Shown: piece by piece, positions 60,088 through 64,000 of the stretch
Position numbering within the stretch: the stretch's first letter is position 1
Layout: each line of letters begins with the position of its first letter
Source of the DNA: Magnetococcales bacterium DCbin4
GTDB taxonomy: Bacteria; Pseudomonadota; Magnetococcia; Magnetococcales; UBA8363
Direction of reading: 5' to 3'
DNA length: 64,000 bases
Assembly: GCA_002753735.1 (NCBI GenBank)
Contig: PEAN01000008.1
Location: 24,991 to 88,990, forward strand
Made by a program: the position numbers and the translations under genes
The notes under the pieces: generated by a model
Databases searched by the model: none
Told to the model about the DNA's origin: nothing
What the model saw: the letters and a program-made list of their open reading frames with translations, nothing else

Positions 60088-61500
60088 TCAATGCCGACTG
60101 GAAAGAAACACGGATTTGACCTTGGAAAGCAATGCGCTCACTCCCCCTTTTTTGGAAACGAACTCCTTGATCAGCCGTTTCATGGGCTTTGGGCGCAGGT
60201 AGAAGCGTCGGTACGCCAAACGCTGCAACTGACGCAATCGTTCGCTAGCCAGACCGGGCCGTTCGAATACGGCCCGGTCCGGCTTCATTTCGTCCCAGTT
60301 GATCTCCTCCAGGGACAAATAACCACCGGCCACCAAGTCATTGAAGGATTCAGTCCCTGGCAGGGGCATGAAAATGGAAAAGTTGGTTTTATCGATGTCC
60401 AGGTCGATCGCGAACTGGATGGTCTTCAAAATCTGCTCCTCGGTCTCTCCCGGAAAGCCAATCATGAACAACCCCTGGGGTATGACCTTTGATTGATGCA
60501 CCAAAGCGACGCGTTCCCGGATGGTCTGGGTGGTGATCTTCTTTTTGACCCGTTCCAACACCTCGTCGTTGGCGCTTTCGATGCCCACCGCAATGTAACG
60601 GCAACCCGCCCGGTACATGAGGTCCAGGATCACTTCATTCATGGTGTCCAGACGGACGCCGTTGGAACACTCCCACTGTATTCCCAAATCGCTTGCAATT
60701 AACTTCTCGCACAACTCCTTGAAATAACGAGGATTCAATGTCAACTCATCATCGCTGAAATTGATGCCGGTCACACCTTTGGTCTCTTTCAGGAAACGGA
60801 GTTCGGCAATCACGTTGTCCACAGAGCGGTAACGCATTTTCCGTCCGACGATGTTGGGGGTAGCGCAATAGGTGCATGAAAACGGGCATCCCCTGGTCGC
60901 CATCACTGGAATGAACGGCAGCGAGGTCATGAAATCGGGATACTCGTCCAGATCGACATCTTCCCAGCGAATACGGGGCAATTGATCCAGTTCCTCCACG
61001 ATCCGCGTCGGATTGCTGCGAACCTGATCGTCGATCCGATACGACAGCGAGGGAACATCATGCGGCGAGTGCCCGTTCAAAACGCGCTTGCAGAACATGG
61101 GAAAGCCGATCTCGCCCTCACCCTTAAAGACGTAATCCACTTCCGGCATCTTCTGTAAAATGTATTCGGGCAAACTGGAAGCGTGGGGACCGCCGACGAT
61201 GACGACGCACTCCGGTAGAATCCTCTTGCAGGCGGCGGCCATCTTCCTGACTGCATTATGATCTGGACTGTAAGCCTTCAATCCGATGATTTTGAGATGC
61301 GAATTCGCGGCGAGAATCTGCTCCCACTGATCCTCAAGGATGCCATCCTTGGGACAATGCAGAATCACAGAGTCGATCCCGTGGTCTTTAAGGGCGCTGT
61401 ACAAATACAGCAGTCCCAGATCCAGAACGATTCCCGAATACCCATGGCGAATGGGAATGGTCAGCAAAATACTTGCACTGATTTTCATGGAGTGGCCCAT
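60088..61500 (-). CDS. B12-binding domain radical SAM protein
   Basis: Cobalamin-binding-like N-domain (IIGLKAYSPDHNAVRKMAAACKRILPECVVIVGGPHASSLPEYIL); ATRGCPFSCTYCATPNIVG (CxxxCxxC). Confidence 0.9.
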   Translation of the reverse strand: MGHSMKISASILLTIPIRHGYSGIVLDLGLLYLYSALKDHGIDSVILHCPKDGILEDQWEQILAANSHLKIIGLKAYSPDHNAVRKMAAACKRILPECVVIVGGPHASSLPEYILQKMPEVDYVFKGEGEIGFPMFCKRVLNGHSPHDVPSLSYRIDDQVRSNPTRIVEELDQLPRIRWEDVDLDEYPDFMTSLPFIPVMATRGCPFSCTYCATPNIVGRKMRYRSVDNVIAELRFLKETKGVTGINFSDDELTLNPRYFKELCEKLIASDLGIQWECSNGVRLDTMNEVILDLMYRAGCRYIAVGIESANDEVLERVKKKITTQTIRERVALVHQSKVIPQGLFMIGFPGETEEQILKTIQFAIDLDIDKTNFSIFMPLPGTESFNDLVAGGYLSLEEINWDEMKPDRAVFERPGLASERLRQLQRLAYRRFYLRPKPMKRLIKEFVSKKGGVSALLSKVKSVFLSSRH

Positions 61501-61542
61501 TGGATTTCAAGGAAATGCGTCAACATGGAACACGTCTGCCCC

Positions 61543-62478
61543 TCATGTGCGCCCTGCATTCTTAAACCAACGCCACGTCGCACACACCCCCTCCTTGACA
61601 GTGACGGACGGCGCAAAGCCAAGAACCTTTCTGGCCAATGAGATATCACTGTAATTCCTGATGATCTCTCCATTGCGCGCGGGTTGGTGCACCACCGTCA
61701 GCCTCCTGCCGATATCGGGTTCCACCTCAGCTCGCAGCAAGGCGACCAAGCGGTTGACGGACGTTTCCACCCCCGATCCCAAACAAAAAACAGCGCCCCC
61801 TTGTTCCACACGCAGGGCACGCACAATACCATCAACGAGGTCGTCGATGTAGACGAAATCCCGTGTCTGCTCGCCGTCTCCGAAGACGATGAGTTCTTCC
61901 CCATTGATGACATGCTTGAGGTATTTGGCTACCACGCTGCCTTTGCGAACCGATCCCGGCCCATAGACATTGGCGAAGCGCAGGCTCACTGATTGGAGTC
62001 CATAAAGGGCGTGATAAGCGCGGCTGTAATACTCCCCCATCAGTTTGGTACAGCCATAAGGAGAAAGCGGAATGGGCAGCATCTTCTCATGCATCGGCGG
62101 TTCCCGTTCCCCGACCACACCGTTCGACGAGGCGAACACGAAGCGGTTCACACGACACCGGCGGGCAGCCTCCAGCAGGTTGAGCGTGCCGCGCACGTTG
62201 ATCTCCATATCCTCCATGGGATGCTCGATGGAATGCAGCACATTGGTTTGGCCCGCCAAATGGACGATTCCATCCATCCCGGCGGCGACCGCATCACAAA
62301 GTTCCCGGTTTCGAATATCCCCTTCGATGAAGTCACACCCCAACGTAAGCAGGGATTCCGGATTCACAGCGGCATTGCTCAAATTGTCCAGAATCCGAAC
62401 CTGTGCGCCATCTCCAACCAACCGGCGCACCAGCGTATGGCCGATAAACCCCAGGCCGCCGGTGATAAGTATTTTCAC
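61543..62478 (-). CDS. NAD-dependent epimerase/dehydratase (UDP-glucose 4-epimerase-like)
   Basis: MKILITGGLGFIGHTLVRRLVGDGAQVRILDNLS...FASSNGVVGEREPPMHEKMLPIPLSPYGCTKLMGEYYSRAY. Confidence 0.9.
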   Translation of the reverse strand: MKILITGGLGFIGHTLVRRLVGDGAQVRILDNLSNAAVNPESLLTLGCDFIEGDIRNRELCDAVAAGMDGIVHLAGQTNVLHSIEHPMEDMEINVRGTLNLLEAARRCRVNRFVFASSNGVVGEREPPMHEKMLPIPLSPYGCTKLMGEYYSRAYHALYGLQSVSLRFANVYGPGSVRKGSVVAKYLKHVINGEELIVFGDGEQTRDFVYIDDLVDGIVRALRVEQGGAVFCLGSGVETSVNRLVALLRAEVEPDIGRRLTVVHQPARNGEIIRNYSDISLARKVLGFAPSVTVKEGVCATWRWFKNAGRT

Positions 62479-63404
62479 GAAACGCCACCACCCTTTCCCT
62501 GTTGTTTAATTTTCAAAGGCAACCCCGCTTGGTCATCTCGATGAAATGCTTGTAGAGACTCCATTGAAGTCGGCATGGAATGTCCGCCCAGGGCTTGTTC
62601 CAGTTTGCCGACATCCAGGCTCAAATCCTTGCCCCGTTGGGCCGTAAAAGGGACATCATCCAGAGACCCTGCGTGAACGCACCCGGGGTCCAGTCGAAAA
62701 ATCCTGGCGAGTTCCTGCCCAAAACGATATTTAGACCATGCATCGCGGGTGGCCAAATTGTAAAGACCTGAAATATTTCTTGATAGACAAAGATCAAGAA
62801 TCTCCGCGAAACTGAACGTATAGAGGGTGGAACAAATGGCGTCGGTGAATCCTGTAACGGTGTTCCCGGCGCGCAGATTGGCCAAGAACCATTCTCCAAG
62901 GCTTAACTTGTCCTGGATGTTCCACCCGAAAATGTTGGTGCGCAATATGAGGGATCCGGGCCGGGCGGCGACCAGTCTCTCCGCCTCCAATTTGGTGTGG
63001 CCATACCAATTTCTTGGATCCGTCGCATCCTCTTCTCCATACGGTCCCCTGGAGCCGGAATAGACCGAATCGGTCGAAATGAAAACGACTTTGGTGGAAG
63101 CCTCCCTCAACGATTCCAACAACGCATCGGTGGTGAGAACATTGGAGCGTTGTGCCCCCTCCCGATCCTTCTCCTGTCCATCAATGTCAGTGCGGGCGGC
63201 GCAATGAACGAGCACGTCCGGTTCAAGTCGGGCCATGACTTGGTGCGTTCGAGAATGATCCTGCAGATCGAAGCCCAGGACCTCCACCCCTGGAATGGTG
63301 ACAGCATGAACGTTGAACAGCCCAACGACGTCGGCTTTTTCCCGGAAATACCATGCCAGATTGCTGCCAAGCAAACCACTAACTCCGGTTACGACGATCT
63401 TCAA
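62475..63404 (-). CDS. SDR-family sugar reductase (RmlD-like)
   Basis: MKIVVTGVSGLLGSNLAWYFREKADVVGLF...VFISTDSVYSGSRGPYGEEDATDPRNWYGHTKLEAERLV. Confidence 0.87.
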   Translation of the reverse strand: MKIVVTGVSGLLGSNLAWYFREKADVVGLFNVHAVTIPGVEVLGFDLQDHSRTHQVMARLEPDVLVHCAARTDIDGQEKDREGAQRSNVLTTDALLESLREASTKVVFISTDSVYSGSRGPYGEEDATDPRNWYGHTKLEAERLVAARPGSLILRTNIFGWNIQDKLSLGEWFLANLRAGNTVTGFTDAICSTLYTFSFAEILDLCLSRNISGLYNLATRDAWSKYRFGQELARIFRLDPGCVHAGSLDDVPFTAQRGKDLSLDVGKLEQALGGHSMPTSMESLQAFHRDDQAGLPLKIKQQGKGGGVS

Positions 63405-64000
63405 TGCAGGGACCCCCTTTAGATCGGTGTTTGTCCGCGTTTGCTGGCAGGACTATCTGCAGGAATGGAATAGAAGGATATCTTGCCTCATGACACGGAA
63501 TTTGTCAATCACAGCCCGACTTTCGCGATTCGCCACTCTGGAAAGTAAGTTCTTGCTGATCAAAATCGTGAAAAATATTCACGTTTTCTTGTGGCTCCTG
63601 AATCAGGGCAAATGCTTGCGACAATTGTGAAAATCCTTGGTTTATGAGTCGGTAACCTTCCTCAATTTCTGAGGGTTGCTCCGCGAGCCTTTCGGCATCA
63701 TCTTTAAGGCATTGAAATAATTACAACAGATAAACCACCGGCTTTGCCGGTGAACTAAACAAGGCTAAGCCGTTCCATCGTGCAAGCTTTACCCCATTAG
63801 AAGCGGAGTCTTAACCCGAGTTTAACATGGCATTTTATATTTTAATAATAATCAAGTAGATGCATGATGATTTTTTTTGGAGTGGCACTACAAACGCATC
63901 ATTCTTTGATTGGACTGAGCGGCTTCGCCGCAGCTGGGGACACTCTGATGCCCCAATTTATTTTCATCCTTGCTATACTTCTTCCCGATCAGCCGACATC

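Noticed and set aside
1-64000. tRNA, rRNA, CRISPR array, prophage or restriction-modification/defence island
   Set aside because: No cloverleaf-like genes, rRNA segments, spaced direct-repeat arrays, phage structural genes or R-M motifs were recognised on reading; a tRNAscan/CRISPR-finder run would be needed to exclude small ones.

Overview
The 64 kb window looks like a Gram-negative (proteobacterial) chromosome; no lineage is claimed. It falls into three parts. (1) 0-24 kb: signal transduction and envelope genes. These are a Spy/CpxP-like fragment, an OmpA protein with TSP3 repeats, a REC-PAS-HK/NtrC pair, two large hybrid kinases with Hpt domains, an OmpR-type regulator, a YHYH protein, and a same-strand run of TPR-secretin, pentapeptide-repeat/SBP fusion, MscS-CNB and an internally duplicated lipoprotein. 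(2) 24-30 kb: a scrap-yard of mobile and toxin-antitoxin remnants. It holds an IS3-like element inside an already decayed transposase (apparent GATC target duplication), an Rpn/PD-(D/E)XK transposase plus fragments of others, an XRE antitoxin tail, and a dispersed repeat. (3) 30.2-63.4 kb: an almost uninterrupted minus-strand glycan cluster. It encodes a Wzx-like flippase, NeuB-type synthase, CapD/PseB-like dehydratase, a GT2 fused to a degenerate cytidylyltransferase-like domain, an SqdB homologue, DegT aminotransferase, Gfo/Idh, SpsF, GNAT, amidase, PIG-L, WbpG/PseA-type amidotransferase, GalE, three radical-SAM enzymes, a GtrB/CsbB-type GT2 with a YfhO protein, and several SDRs. The most interesting points are the IS-in-transposase reconstruction, the TGTCCCTCC..CCATCCGGCC dispersed repeat, the GT2-cytidylyltransferase fusion, the pentapeptide-SBP fusion, the SDR fusion with a lost catalytic Lys, and the radical-SAM-rich glycan cluster. 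All family calls come from reading the sequence and motifs; no database search was run.
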